From: Pseudomonas sp. Os17
Lineage (GTDB): Bacteria; Pseudomonadota; Gammaproteobacteria; Pseudomonadales; Pseudomonadaceae
Assembly (NCBI RefSeq): GCF_001547895.1
Contig: NZ_AP014627.1
Span: forward strand, 871,501 to 935,500
DNA: 64,000 bases
Reading direction: 5' to 3'
The translations under genes were made by a program, and so were the position numbers. Positions 8,059 through 16,737 of the stretch are shown here, piece after piece. Position 1 is the first letter of the stretch; every line of letters starts with the position of its first letter. The notes beneath the pieces were generated by a model. That model was not told the DNA's origin. It was given only the letters and a program-made list of their open reading frames with translations, and made no database searches.

Positions 8059-8841
8059 TCAGGCCCGGGCCCGGGCAAAGTAACGGCTGGGCGCCTCGCC
8101 CAGGACCTTGCGAAACACACTGCTGAAGGCGCTCGGGCTGCTGTAGCCCAGGTCGCTGGCGACCCGGGTCACGGCCTCGCCCTGGCCCAGGCGCACCACG
8201 GCCGCCAACAGGCAGGCCTGCTGGCGCCATTCGACGAAACTGATGCCGGTGTGCTGGCGAAACAGCCGGGTGAAGGTACGACGGCTCATGCCGGCGCGCT
8301 CGGCTATGGCATCGATCCCCAACTCCAGCGACGGCTGTTCCAGCAACGCGCGACAGACCCTGGCCAGCCGCGGCTCGTCCGGCAGCGGGGCGTTGAGGGT
8401 CAAGGCCGGCATGCTGGCGATTTCATGCAGCAGCAGGTTCATCAATTGCCCCTGCACGCCGTCCCGGGCGTAGAGCGCGGGGAGGTGCATGGCCCGCAGG
8501 AGCAGTTGGCGCAGCAACTCGGACACTTCCCGTACCTCGCATTGCGCCGGCAAGCCCAGGCGCAGTGCCGCCCGGGGGCGCACATAAGTGTTGAGCAGGG
8601 TCACCGGGCCGCGCATGTGCATGGCGTGGGTCACCCCGGCCGGCACCCAGATCGCCCGTTGCGGCGGCACCACCCAGTTGCCTTGCTCGGTGTAGACGCT
8701 GATCACCCCGGTGGCGGCGTAGGCGAATTGCCCGCGTCGATGCTGGTGTTCGGCGAAGTGCTGGCCGTCCGCATAGTCGACGGCCGTGACCCGCGCGTCT
8801 CGGGGGATGTTTTCGTAGGGATCGATAGCGATAGATTGCAT
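8059..8841 (-). CDS. AraC family transcriptional regulator
   Basis: The 260-residue protein has an N-terminal cupin-like sensor domain (HFAEHQHRRGQFAYAATG, PPQRAIWVPAGVTH) and a C-terminal AraC DNA-binding domain with two helix-turn-helices (IDAIAERAGMSRRTFTRLF, VTRVASDLGYSSPSAFSSVFR). It is divergent from the EamA transporter gene, with a 115-base shared regulatory region, so it probably controls that exporter in response to a small ligand. Full length. Confidence 0.85.
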   Translation of the reverse strand: MQSIAIDPYENIPRDARVTAVDYADGQHFAEHQHRRGQFAYAATGVISVYTEQGNWVVPPQRAIWVPAGVTHAMHMRGPVTLLNTYVRPRAALRLGLPAQCEVREVSELLRQLLLRAMHLPALYARDGVQGQLMNLLLHEIASMPALTLNAPLPDEPRLARVCRALLEQPSLELGIDAIAERAGMSRRTFTRLFRQHTGISFVEWRQQACLLAAVVRLGQGEAVTRVASDLGYSSPSAFSSVFRKVLGEAPSRYFARARA

Positions 8842-8956
8842 GGCCCGAATCTACCGATAGTTGACCTGATACTGCAAGCGGGCCATGACGTGCTGCGGCG
8901 ATAGTTCGGTCCCGGCCGGGGATTTGCTCGCGGCCGCCTTTCCTGGACCGTGCGAC

Positions 8957-9841
8957 ATGCAGAAAAAACACCTGTTCCTGGCCCTGCTGGTGACCGCCTT
9001 GTGGGGCCTGAACTTTCCCATCACCAAGCTTGGGCTGGCGAGCATCGATCCGTTGCTGCTCACCGCCTTGCGCTTCACCCTGGCGGCCTTGCCCTGGGTA
9101 TTTCTGGTGCCGCGCCCGCCGGTAGGGTTTGGCTGGCTGGCGGCCTACGGGCTGATATTCGGCGTGGCCATGTGGGCCCTGATCAACCTGGGGATCGATC
9201 AGGGCGTGGCGCCGGGCACGGCGTCGCTGTTGATCCAGTTCAGCGCCTTTTTCTCCCTCGGCTGGGGCGTGCTGCTGTTCGGCGAAAGCCTGCGCTGGCA
9301 ACAGGTTCTGGCCACGGCCATTGCCCTGTGGGGGCTGTTGCGGATCATCGACGACAGCCCTGGGCACGCCACCAGCCTGGGTTACGCCTTGCTGCTGGTG
9401 AGCGCCTTCAGCTGGAGTGTGGGCAACGTCATCATCAAGCGCTGCGGGGTTCGCGAGGTGTTCGCCTTCGTGGTCTGGGCCAGCCTGTTTGCGCCGTTGC
9501 CGCTGCTGGCGTTGACCTGGGCAAGCCACGGGAGTGCGCCGTTTCTGCAACTGGCCGGGCAGGTGTCCGTCAGTGCGCTGCTGTCGCTGATGTTCCAGGT
9601 CTATGCGGCAACGCACTTCTGTTACTGGGGCTGGAACCTGTTGCTGCGCGAGTATCCGGTCTCTCGGGTGGCGCCCTTGTCGTTGCTGATCCCGGTGTTC
9701 GGCATGGCCGGGTCGGTGCTGATCCTGGGGCAGCGGGTCGGGGTCGATGAGGCTGTATCCATGGGCCTGATCCTGCTGGCGCTGGCCGTGGGGCAGTTCG
9801 ACTGGCGCCGGTTTTCGGCCCTGGGGCGCCGGTCCCTGTAG
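8957..9841 (+). CDS. EamA (DMT) family transporter
   Basis: From MQKKHLFLAL the protein is 294 residues, with ten hydrophobic helices arranged as two EamA repeats of about 140 residues. ALWGLNFPITKLGL at the start is the typical first-helix signature of the drug/metabolite exporter family, whose members export amino acids, purines or xenobiotics. The divergent AraC regulator suggests inducible expression. The TAG stop codon is formed by the first bases of a 70-base repeat element. Confidence 0.85.
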   Translation: MQKKHLFLALLVTALWGLNFPITKLGLASIDPLLLTALRFTLAALPWVFLVPRPPVGFGWLAAYGLIFGVAMWALINLGIDQGVAPGTASLLIQFSAFFSLGWGVLLFGESLRWQQVLATAIALWGLLRIIDDSPGHATSLGYALLLVSAFSWSVGNVIIKRCGVREVFAFVVWASLFAPLPLLALTWASHGSAPFLQLAGQVSVSALLSLMFQVYAATHFCYWGWNLLLREYPVSRVAPLSLLIPVFGMAGSVLILGQRVGVDEAVSMGLILLALAVGQFDWRRFSALGRRSL

Positions 9842-9906
9842 CCGCTGCCGCAGGCTGCGAACGGCTCCGGAGGAGACGCAGTGATCTTGAAGGCGCCGGA
9901 GGTTCG
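9837..9906 (+). repeat. 70-base direct repeat, copy 1 (REP-like)
   Basis: The unit begins TGTAGCCGCTGCCGCAGG and ends GGCGCCGGAGGTTCG. It matches the unit at 9983-10052 along its full length with three differences. It overlaps the stop codon of the EamA gene. GC-rich palindromic character is typical of Pseudomonas extragenic repeats. Confidence 0.8.
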
Positions 9907-10192
9907 TCGGTCAATCGCCAAGCAAGGCCCTGCGGTCCTTTTCGCAGCTTCGCGGGCTCAGCAGCGGCTACAGGCGGCTTTGTGTAGCCGCTGCCGCAGG
10001 CTGCGAACGGCTCCGGAGGAGGCGCGGCGATCTTGAAGGCGCCGGAGGTTCGGCCGGCAATCACCCAGTCGCTGACAGTCGGTGGGGCAGGCGGGTTTTT
10101 TATCCTCGTTCAGTCACCGTTCAGGGGGGGCGCGCGCACCATGTTCAGCCTTACGCCGAGCTTATGGCACGGCACTTTCTGGTGGGGCGAAG
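9842..10192. other. Gene-free interval holding repeats
   Basis: These 351 bases separate the EamA and GT39 genes. They contain most of the two 70-base direct repeats and, between them, an inverted partial copy (about 9941-9972, ending GCAGCGGCTACA). The last 140 bases carry no clear gene; a short frame from 10082 is open into the GT39 gene but lacks a ribosome-binding site. Confidence 0.6.
9983..10052 (+). repeat. 70-base direct repeat, copy 2 (REP-like)
   Basis: Second copy of the unit at 9837-9906, in the same orientation, 76 bases further on. The inverted fragment between the copies gives a REP-doublet arrangement that could fold into a long hairpin. Confidence 0.8.
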
Positions 10193-11833
10193 ATGGTTCG
10201 AGAAACGCGTTTCGGGATTGAGTCCTGGGGTATCTACCTGGCGGCCCTGCTGCTGTTCACCTTTGGCATCTGGGACCAGCAGCCCCAGGGTTTCGATGGG
10301 CGCTGGGCGCTGTTTCTGCAGGAGATGTTCCGCCACGGGCCGAGCCTGTTCCCCACCACGTATGGCCAGCCGTATCCGGATTACCCGGGCACGGCGACCT
10401 ATTTCAGCTACCTGTGCGCCCAGCTGTTCGGCGCGCCCAACCACCTGGCCAATGTGCTGCCCACGGCCCTGGCCTCGGCGGGGGTTCTGGCGCTGCTGTA
10501 CCGCTTGCTGGCGCCCATGGGGCGCACCTGGGCGCTGCTCGCGGTACTGCTGACGGCGCTGACCAGCCAGCTGTTGGACAAGTCCCGTTCGGTGTGCCTG
10601 GACCAGATGATCTCGCTGCTGTGCCTGGGGGCGTTCTACCTGCTGCACAGCGGCGAGCAGCGCGGCTCGCGACTGCGGCCATGGCTGGTGCTGCCGCTGT
10701 TCGTGCTGGCCTTCGCCATTCGCGGGCCCCTGGGGCTGGTGGAAGTCTGCGGCGTGGTCTGCACTTACTGGCTGCTGGGAGACAGCCGCACCCAGGAGGC
10801 GCGCCGCACCTTGTTCAAGCGCGTGCTCGGCTACGGTTGCGGCGGCCTGCTGGTGCTGGCCGGCTGTTGGTGGCTGTTGATGCAGCTGGCCTATGTCAGC
10901 GGCGGCGAGGCCTTTGTCCATCAGGTCTACAACATGCAGGTGAGCGGGCGCCTGGATGAAAGTGGCGAGCCGTTCTACTTCTACTTCCAGCTGGCGCTGT
11001 ACCGCTATTTCCCGGTGGTGCCCCTGGCCCTGGTGACCCTATGGATGCTGCGCAGCCAAGTGTTCCGGCGCCATGCCGACCCGCAATTGCGCCTGGTGCT
11101 GCGGCTCGGCGCCTGCGGCCTGATGATCCTGCTGGGCTTGTCGGTGCCGCACTTCAAGCGCGCCTATTACATCCTGCCCATGGTGCCGATGTTCGCCGCG
11201 GTGGCCGCCTACGGCCTGCTCATGGTTCGGGGCCAAATGGGCAAGGTGCGCAGTGCCTACCTGTGGCTGGTGGGTGTGCTGCCGGGGTTGTGCATCCTGG
11301 TGCTGTTCGTGCTCAAACACAGCTGGCACAAGCACGGCTATTGGCCGCCGGTGTCGATGCCGTTGCTGATTGCGATCTTTGCCCTGCTGCAACTGCTGGC
11401 GCTGTACTGCTGGCGCCACACCCGGGGCAGCTTCGGGCGGCGCCTGGTGCTGCTCAGCGCCCTGGCCCTGGCGGCGCAATGGACCCTGCTGGTGGCGGTG
11501 GTGGACCCGGGCAAGGACCGACAATTCGACACCCAGGGCTTCGTCACCGACGTGGAGCAGTTGCGCGCGGCCGAACACGGTCCCCTGGTGTTCTTCAACC
11601 TGGGCCAGGACACCTGGGCGGTGCGCTACATGATGAACCTGGACCACGACGAACAGCCGCTGTTTGTCGCCGGCGACGCCCCCGGGCAACTGGACACGCT
11701 GCCCCACGGCTCCTGGGTGATCGTGGCGCGCAAGGATCGAGAGAAGCTGCAGGGCACCTCGCTGGAAAACCAGCAGCCGGTGTACGAGGGGCGCTTGAAT
11801 GACAATCCCTGTTTGGTGTTTCAGTTGCAGTAA
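10193..11833 (+). CDS. GT39-like membrane glycosyltransferase
   Basis: From MVRETRFGIES at 10193 the protein is 546 residues, with about eleven membrane helices and a C-terminal soluble domain from about residue 450. The loop after helix 1 contains GFDGRWALFLQEMF and PDYPGTATYFSYL, matching the acidic-residue loop of GT-C enzymes that use polyprenyl-phosphate sugars. It resembles the 4676-6142 protein in layout but not closely in sequence. GGGGCGA precedes the start. Likely modifies an envelope glycan; acceptor unknown. Confidence 0.7.
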   Translation: MVRETRFGIESWGIYLAALLLFTFGIWDQQPQGFDGRWALFLQEMFRHGPSLFPTTYGQPYPDYPGTATYFSYLCAQLFGAPNHLANVLPTALASAGVLALLYRLLAPMGRTWALLAVLLTALTSQLLDKSRSVCLDQMISLLCLGAFYLLHSGEQRGSRLRPWLVLPLFVLAFAIRGPLGLVEVCGVVCTYWLLGDSRTQEARRTLFKRVLGYGCGGLLVLAGCWWLLMQLAYVSGGEAFVHQVYNMQVSGRLDESGEPFYFYFQLALYRYFPVVPLALVTLWMLRSQVFRRHADPQLRLVLRLGACGLMILLGLSVPHFKRAYYILPMVPMFAAVAAYGLLMVRGQMGKVRSAYLWLVGVLPGLCILVLFVLKHSWHKHGYWPPVSMPLLIAIFALLQLLALYCWRHTRGSFGRRLVLLSALALAAQWTLLVAVVDPGKDRQFDTQGFVTDVEQLRAAEHGPLVFFNLGQDTWAVRYMMNLDHDEQPLFVAGDAPGQLDTLPHGSWVIVARKDREKLQGTSLENQQPVYEGRLNDNPCLVFQLQ

Positions 11834-11903
11834 GTCCTTTGCAGCGAGTGGTGCGGGTCGTATTTTTGGCCCCTGCGATCCGCGTTGAAACCAGGGAGTG
11901 GTC

Positions 11904-12365
11904 ATGGAATGCCAAGTTCGTCCGGCCCTAGAGGCCGATGCCGCGAGGGTCAGCCAGGTGATCCTGGCTGCCTTGCTCACCAGCAATGCCCAGGACTATC
12001 CCTCCCATGTGATCGAGCGGGTGCAAGACAGCTTTACCCCAGACGCCGTCCTGCAACTGATGCGGCGTCGGCAAATGTTCGTCGCCCTGGTGGACGGGAA
12101 ACTGCTGGGCACCGCCAGCCTTGACGGGCGCGCGGTGCGCTCGGTGTTTGTCGATCCGGCGTACCACGGCCATGGCCTGGGCCGGCAACTCATGGCCGCG
12201 GTGGAGCAGGCGGCGCTGGACTCGGGTTTGACCTCGCTGGTGGTGCCCTCGTCGGTCACCGCCGAAGGCTTTTATGCACGCCTGGGGTTTGTCCGGGTCC
12301 GCGAGCATTACGAGGGCGAGGAGTTGACGCTGATCATGGAGCGGGGCCTGTCCGGGCTGGCTTGA
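11904..12365 (+). CDS. GNAT family N-acetyltransferase
   Basis: The 153-residue protein has the acetyl-CoA binding motif A (SVFVDPAYHGHGLGRQLMAAVEQ) and the C-terminal beta-bulge segment FYARLGFVRV typical of GNAT enzymes. AGGGAG lies five bases before ATG 11904. It is probably a small-molecule or peptide N-acetyltransferase. It stands alone between the GT39 gene and a REP doublet. Confidence 0.85.
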   Translation: MECQVRPALEADAARVSQVILAALLTSNAQDYPSHVIERVQDSFTPDAVLQLMRRRQMFVALVDGKLLGTASLDGRAVRSVFVDPAYHGHGLGRQLMAAVEQAALDSGLTSLVVPSSVTAEGFYARLGFVRVREHYEGEELTLIMERGLSGLA

Positions 12366-12384
12366 CCTTTCCCGCCATGAGCCT

Positions 12385-12484
12385 TGTAGGAGCGCGCTTG
12401 CTCGCGGTGGACGTCAACGATAACGCGCGTTCGCTGGAGGAATGCGGCGCTCTTGGGAGCTTCGCGAGCAAGCTCGCTCCTACA
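12385..12484. repeat. REP doublet (REPIN-like)
   Basis: TGTAGGAGCGCGCTTGCTCG at the left and an inverted CGAGCAAGCTCGCTCCTACA at the right enclose about 60 bases. This is the common Pseudomonas REP core in head-to-head orientation, lying in the gap between two convergent genes, where such elements often occur. Confidence 0.85.
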
Positions 12485-12542
12485 GGGCTGGGTTGAGCTC
12501 AAGGCACCTGGATACCTCCCGGGTGCCGGAGCCATCAAGTGC

Positions 12543-13598
12543 TTATGCCACCGCCAGCCGCCGGGGCCGCAGCCAGCCGATCACCACCGCGGCAATCAGC
12601 AGGAACCCCAGGTAGCCGAAGAACGGATAGACCTGCCCCACCAGGCTGATAAAGCCCACCAGGCTGCCGACAAACGCCAGGGCACCGGCGGCAATGGAGC
12701 CGAGGCGGAACTGCCGGGTGCCGGCCGGCAACAGCCGCGCGGAGAAGGAGTACAGGGTGCCCACGGCGGTGTTGAGGATCATGCAGAAGATGATCAGCGC
12801 CATCAGCAGCCCCAGGGCCGGGGAGACTTCGCCGGCGATCGACAGCATGGGCATCGGCAGATCCGCCACGCTGTCCAGGCGCGACAGCAGGCCCAGGCTC
12901 ATCACCAGCATCAGCAGGCCCAGCAGCGCGCCGCCGAGAATGCCGCCCCACATCGCCTGTTTCTCGCCCTTGGCCGCGCCGCCCATGATCGCCAGGATCG
13001 GCACCCCGGCCACGATGTTGTAGGACACATAGAGCAAGGCGCCCAGCAGCCAGTGGCTGGCGCCAGCTTCTTGCTTGGCCGCCAGTTGATTGAGTTCACC
13101 GAAGCTCAGGTCGCGGGTGGCGGCGCCATACAGGGCCACGCCCACCGCGGTGACGATCAGGAAGGGCGTCACCGCGCCGATCATGCCGATGACCTTGTGC
13201 ACGTCCAGGCACACGATGGCGACCACGATCAGGGTCACCAGCACGCTGCCGGCGATGGCTGGAATGCCGAACTGCTGCTCCAGCAGGGCACCGCCGCCGG
13301 CCAGCATCACCACGGTCACGGCGAACATGAAGAAGGTGATCATCAGGTCCACCAGCGTGCCCAGGTGTTTGCCGCACAGGGCCTGCACCACGTCCTTGTG
13401 CGACGCTGCCCGCAGGCGGCTGCCCAGGCTCGCCAGGGCCATGCCGAGGAAGGTGAACAGCGCTGCGCTGACCACCGCGCCCGCCAGGCCCCAGGCGCCG
13501 AAGTCGACGAACATCAACAGCAATTCACGACCGGAGGCGAACCCCGCACCGACAATCACACCGACGAAGGCGCCGGCGATCTTCAGACTTTCTTTCAT
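12543..13598 (-). CDS. YkvI-like membrane permease
   Basis: From MKESLKIAGAFVGVIVGAGF at 13598 the protein is 351 residues, with about ten helices. The first helix with GVIVGAGFASGRE is like the unwound helix 1 of APC-superfamily transporters, and the overall size fits the YkvI family. It is downstream of the RidA and FAD-oxidase genes on the same strand, which suggests import of the amine or amino acid oxidised by that operon. Confidence 0.75.
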   Translation of the reverse strand: MKESLKIAGAFVGVIVGAGFASGRELLLMFVDFGAWGLAGAVVSAALFTFLGMALASLGSRLRAASHKDVVQALCGKHLGTLVDLMITFFMFAVTVVMLAGGGALLEQQFGIPAIAGSVLVTLIVVAIVCLDVHKVIGMIGAVTPFLIVTAVGVALYGAATRDLSFGELNQLAAKQEAGASHWLLGALLYVSYNIVAGVPILAIMGGAAKGEKQAMWGGILGGALLGLLMLVMSLGLLSRLDSVADLPMPMLSIAGEVSPALGLLMALIIFCMILNTAVGTLYSFSARLLPAGTRQFRLGSIAAGALAFVGSLVGFISLVGQVYPFFGYLGFLLIAAVVIGWLRPRRLAVA

Positions 13599-13697
13599 GA
13601 CGATTAGCCTCGATTTGTTGTTGTTATGTGGGGTGGACGGCCGCGTCATCTGGCGTGGCGGTCCTGGGCATCGCACTTGAGGGCTGGGGCGGGTGAC

Positions 13698-14075
13698 TCA
13701 GTTTTCGCCGACCCAGGCCTGGACTTCGATCTCGACATCGACCCCCAGTGCCAGTTGGGCGCTGACGGTGGAGCGCACCGGGAAACCGTTCTTGAAGTGA
13801 CGCTGGTAGACCTCGTTGAAGCCGGCGAAGTGCTGCATGTCGGTGAGCCAGACGGTGCTCTTCACCACCTGGTCGAAGCTGGCGCCGCACGCGGCCAGGG
13901 TTTCGCCGATGCGCGCCATGGCGGCCTCGGTCTGCACGCGGATGTCGCCGTGCACCACTTCGCCTTCGGCGCTCATCGGCACCTGGCCGGAGAGGAACAG
14001 GAAGCCGCCGACGCGGATCGCCCGGGAGAAGGGGTAGGGCAGGTGGCTGGGGTAACGCTGGATATCAGTGGACAT
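13698..14075 (-). CDS. RidA family reactive-intermediate deaminase
   Basis: This 125-residue protein matches the RidA/YjgF family: GGFLFLSGQVPM, the central VVKSTVWLTDMQHFAGFNEVY, and PVRSTVSAQLALGVDVEIE with the conserved Arg that binds the substrate carboxylate. RidA proteins hydrolyse the reactive imines released by flavin- or PLP-dependent enzymes. It begins 26 bases after the FAD-oxidase gene, so it probably removes the imine made by that oxidase. Confidence 0.9.
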   Translation of the reverse strand: MSTDIQRYPSHLPYPFSRAIRVGGFLFLSGQVPMSAEGEVVHGDIRVQTEAAMARIGETLAACGASFDQVVKSTVWLTDMQHFAGFNEVYQRHFKNGFPVRSTVSAQLALGVDVEIEVQAWVGEN

Positions 14076-14101
14076 GGCAAGGGCCTCGTGGGCTGGGTGG
14101 G

Positions 14102-15238
14102 TTAACGCAAGCGAGCGGGGGCCAGGGCCTGGGCATCGACGCCCTGGCTCAGCAGTTCTTCGGGGACCGGGTGGCCCAGCAGCAGGGCGCAGGCCAGTTG
14201 CGAGACGCCGGCCGCCGACTGGATGCCGTAGCCACCCTGGGCGGCGAGCCAGAAAAAGCCTTCGCGGCTGTCATCCCAGCCCACCACCAGATCGCCGTCG
14301 GCGACGAAGGAGCGCAGGCCGGCCCAGCTGTGGCGCGGGCGGCGGATGCTCAGGGAAGTGACGTTCTCGATGTGGTAGATGCCGGTGGCGATGTCCAGCT
14401 CTTCGGGCATCACGTCCTGGGGCGGCACCGGGTCGGCATTGGCCGGGGAGCCGAGCAACTGGCCGGCGTCGGGCTTGAAGTAGAAGCTTTCGTCGATGCC
14501 GATCACCGCCGGCCAGCGGCTGAAGTCTTCATCCGGTGGGCCGTCGAAAGTGAAGGCGCTGCGCCGGCAGGGTTGCAGGCCGATGGGGGCCACGCCGCAC
14601 AGCTGGGCCACGTCATCGACCCAGGCGCCGGCAGCGTTCACCAGATTGCGCGCCTGCAGTGCGCGGCCATCACTGAGTGTGAGGTTCCAGTGGCGGTCTT
14701 CGCGGCTGGCTTCGACGATCTGTATGTCGCACTCCAGCAGCCCACCGGCGCGCCGCATGGCCCGCAGGAAGCCCTGGTGCAGGGCGTGCACGTCCAGGTC
14801 CTGGGCGGCGGTTTCCAGCATCGCCCCGGCGACGGCGTCGGGGCGCAGGCAGGGCACCAGGGCCCGGGCCTGCTCGGCCGTGATCAGGCGCACATTGGCG
14901 GAGCGGGCGCGGGTTTCGTCGTAGGTCTGCTGCAACTGTTCCAGCTGTTCCTCGCTGGCCACGTACAGGCAGCCACGGGGTTCCATCAGCGGGTGCTCGC
15001 AGAAGCCCTGCGGCGGCCGCTGGTAGAAAGCCCGGCTGGCGCGAGTCAGGGCCTGGATCTGCGGGGTGCCGTAGGCCTCCATGAACATCGCCGCCGAGCG
15101 CCCGGTGGCGTGATAGCCCGGCTGCGATTCACGCTCCAGCACCAGCACGCTGGCCTGCCCGGCCAACCGATAGGCCAGGGAAGCACCGGCAATACCGGCG
15201 CCGATGATGACGAAGTCGAAGCATTGGTTCGCGTGCAT
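14102..15238 (-). CDS. FAD-dependent amine/D-amino-acid oxidase (DAO family)
   Basis: From MHANQCFDFVIIGAGIAG at 15238 the protein is 378 residues, starting with the Rossmann GxGxxG FAD motif. It has the DAO-family core (ATGRSAAMFMEAYG; C-terminal GLRSFVADGDLVVGWD and GYGIQSAAGVSQL). The class oxidises amines or amino acids to imines. AGGAA lies seven bases before the start. It is the first gene of an operon with RidA and a permease. A palindrome 38 bases upstream, shared with the divergent XRE-cupin gene, is the likely control site. Confidence 0.85.
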   Translation of the reverse strand: MHANQCFDFVIIGAGIAGASLAYRLAGQASVLVLERESQPGYHATGRSAAMFMEAYGTPQIQALTRASRAFYQRPPQGFCEHPLMEPRGCLYVASEEQLEQLQQTYDETRARSANVRLITAEQARALVPCLRPDAVAGAMLETAAQDLDVHALHQGFLRAMRRAGGLLECDIQIVEASREDRHWNLTLSDGRALQARNLVNAAGAWVDDVAQLCGVAPIGLQPCRRSAFTFDGPPDEDFSRWPAVIGIDESFYFKPDAGQLLGSPANADPVPPQDVMPEELDIATGIYHIENVTSLSIRRPRHSWAGLRSFVADGDLVVGWDDSREGFFWLAAQGGYGIQSAAGVSQLACALLLGHPVPEELLSQGVDAQALAPARLR

Positions 15239-15275
15239 GCCGGGGTTCCTGAATCGCTGGAAAATGACAGGGGTT

Positions 15276-15315
15276 AAAATTCTCACATACGAGAAATGTA
15301 AGATATGAGAATTTT
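15276..15315. promoter_or_regulatory. Palindromic operator between FAD oxidase and XRE-cupin genes
   Basis: Ten-base arms AAAATTCTCA and TGAGAATTTT are perfectly inverted around a 20-base AT-rich spacer. The site lies in the intergenic region between the two divergent genes, 38 bases from the oxidase start, which is the position expected for the operator of the XRE-cupin regulator. Confidence 0.65.
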
Positions 15316-15403
15316 CCAGTCAACCCGGGGTCCTGGGTTAATATTTCGCCACGTGCCCCGGCCAGCGTCGCGGTTGCCCTTATTTGCCTGACAGAGAGCC
15401 CCA

Positions 15404-16033
15404 ATGAGTTCCGACCGAGCCCAGCCCGCCTCGAGCTCCCACGTCCATCCACTGATCGACCGAACCCAGGTCGGCGCACGCCTGCGGACCATCCGCAAAA
15501 ACCAGAAGCTGACCCTCAAGCAGCTCTCGGAACGCTCCGGCGTAGCCCTGTCGACCCTGTCGAAAATGGAGCTGGCCCAAGTCTCGGTCAGCTACGAAAA
15601 ACTCGCCGCGGCGGCCCGCGCCCTGGGCGTCGACATCGCCCAACTGTTCACCCCCGCGCCGAACCTGACCCAGACCCGCAGCGCCCAGGTGCAACCGACC
15701 GTGGTCAGCACCACCATCGCCGACGCCCCCGGCTACAGCACCGGCAACTACGACTACCACCCCATGGCCGGCGACTTTCCCGGGCGCAGCATGACCCCCA
15801 TGTACGCGCGGATCTTTGCCCGCGAGCTGCAGCAGTTCGAGGACTACATCCGCCACCCCGGGCAGGAATTCGCCCTGGTGCTGTCGGGGCGGGTGCGGAT
15901 TCAGTTCGAGACGGGGGAAGCCGTGAGCATCGGCCCGCAGGAGACCGCCTACTTCAACAGCAGCGTCGGCCATATTTATTTGGCGGAAGGGGAGGAGGAT
16001 GCGGAGGTGATGGTGGTGATGTCGGAGCGCTGA
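15404..16033 (+). CDS. XRE family regulator with C-terminal cupin domain
   Basis: The 209-residue protein has an HTH_XRE domain (about residues 22-76, RLRTIRKNQKLTLKQLSERS then STLSKMELAQ) and a cupin domain (about 130-205, HPGQEFALVLSGRVRIQFE, NSSVGHIYLAEGEE). Proteins of this build (PuuR-like) usually repress amine or amino-acid catabolism and sense the substrate through the cupin. It is divergent from the FAD-oxidase/RidA/permease operon, which is its likely target. Confidence 0.85.
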   Translation: MSSDRAQPASSSHVHPLIDRTQVGARLRTIRKNQKLTLKQLSERSGVALSTLSKMELAQVSVSYEKLAAAARALGVDIAQLFTPAPNLTQTRSAQVQPTVVSTTIADAPGYSTGNYDYHPMAGDFPGRSMTPMYARIFARELQQFEDYIRHPGQEFALVLSGRVRIQFETGEAVSIGPQETAYFNSSVGHIYLAEGEEDAEVMVVMSER

Positions 16034-16452
16034 AGCCCTTCATCATCAAGCAACAGCGCGACAGGTCCAGCTGCCGCGCCGTGCTTTCGTGGGGTGTTCT
16101 ACTTCAGCGTTGGCCTGTGGTGACTGCCATCGAGCAAGGCATCCACCACGGCCCGGGCCATCTTCACTGAGTGCACCTGATACCGGGGGAGTGATTATTG
16201 CTGGGCCATCTGCCTTGGCAATTTGGGCTTGCATGCATGTGGATGTATGCCCCTGGATAGCACCTAATCCCGGAATTTGTTCCCTCTGTTTATGGGCAAG
16301 ATCGACACCGCGGCATAGCGCTCTTGTCCGCTGATCTTGAGACGTACTCTGGCCAGCGTTAACAGACCCTGGCTCGGCCAGTCTGCGGGCTTGTAGATAC
16401 ATGGAAGGCTCGGCATTATGAGCTGCGTTTGACTGGGGCGACGGAGCCAAGA
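16034..16452. other. Gene-free interval at the left edge of the biosynthetic island
   Basis: About 420 bases with no convincing gene. A minus-strand frame (16046-16450) is open but has no domain. Part of another minus-strand frame near 16100-16180 (VHSVKMARAVVDALL) reads like protein but is bounded by stops, so it may be a decayed gene end. The promoter for the lasso genes starting at 16453 should lie in the right half. It is a plausible island boundary. Confidence 0.5.
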
Positions 16453-16737
16453 ATGAGCGATATCACGGGAGAGGCGACTGTCATCAGGAATGCCAGCGTG
16501 CTGGCAGCCGAAATCGGTGGAGAACTGGTGCTAATGAGCGTGTCCCAGTGGCATTACTTCGGCCTTAACTCCGTGGCCAGCGATATTTGGGAGCGACTCG
16601 CATCGCCTGTGCGTGTAGATACCTTGTGTGAGGCACTGGTAGCCGAGTATGACGCAGACATCCAGGTGATTCGCCAGGATGTCATGGAGTTGCTGAGCAA
16701 GCTGGTGAGTCGTGAGCTCATTGAGGTCCAGGCTTGA
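16453..16737 (+). CDS. PqqD family RRE protein (lasso peptide B1)
   Basis: This 94-residue protein is a stand-alone RiPP recognition element of the PqqD fold. The stretch GELVLMSVSQWHYFGLNSVASDIWERL is the typical core, followed by an alpha-helical C-terminus (YDADIQVIRQDVMELLSKLV). In lasso systems this protein binds the precursor leader through the conserved Tyr/Pro/Leu positions and hands it to the B2 protease. It is the first gene of a four-gene plus-strand operon; the next gene overlaps its stop by four bases. Confidence 0.85.
   Translation: MSDITGEATVIRNASVLAAEIGGELVLMSVSQWHYFGLNSVASDIWERLASPVRVDTLCEALVAEYDADIQVIRQDVMELLSKLVSRELIEVQA

Noticed and set aside
12385..12484. Possible attachment site or transposon end
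   Set aside because: The inverted sequence is the common Pseudomonas REP core, without transposase or target duplication.
16046..16450. 134-codon minus-strand frame left of the lasso genes
   Set aside because: No ribosome-binding site, no recognisable domain, and a composition unlike real genes here; kept as gene-free.
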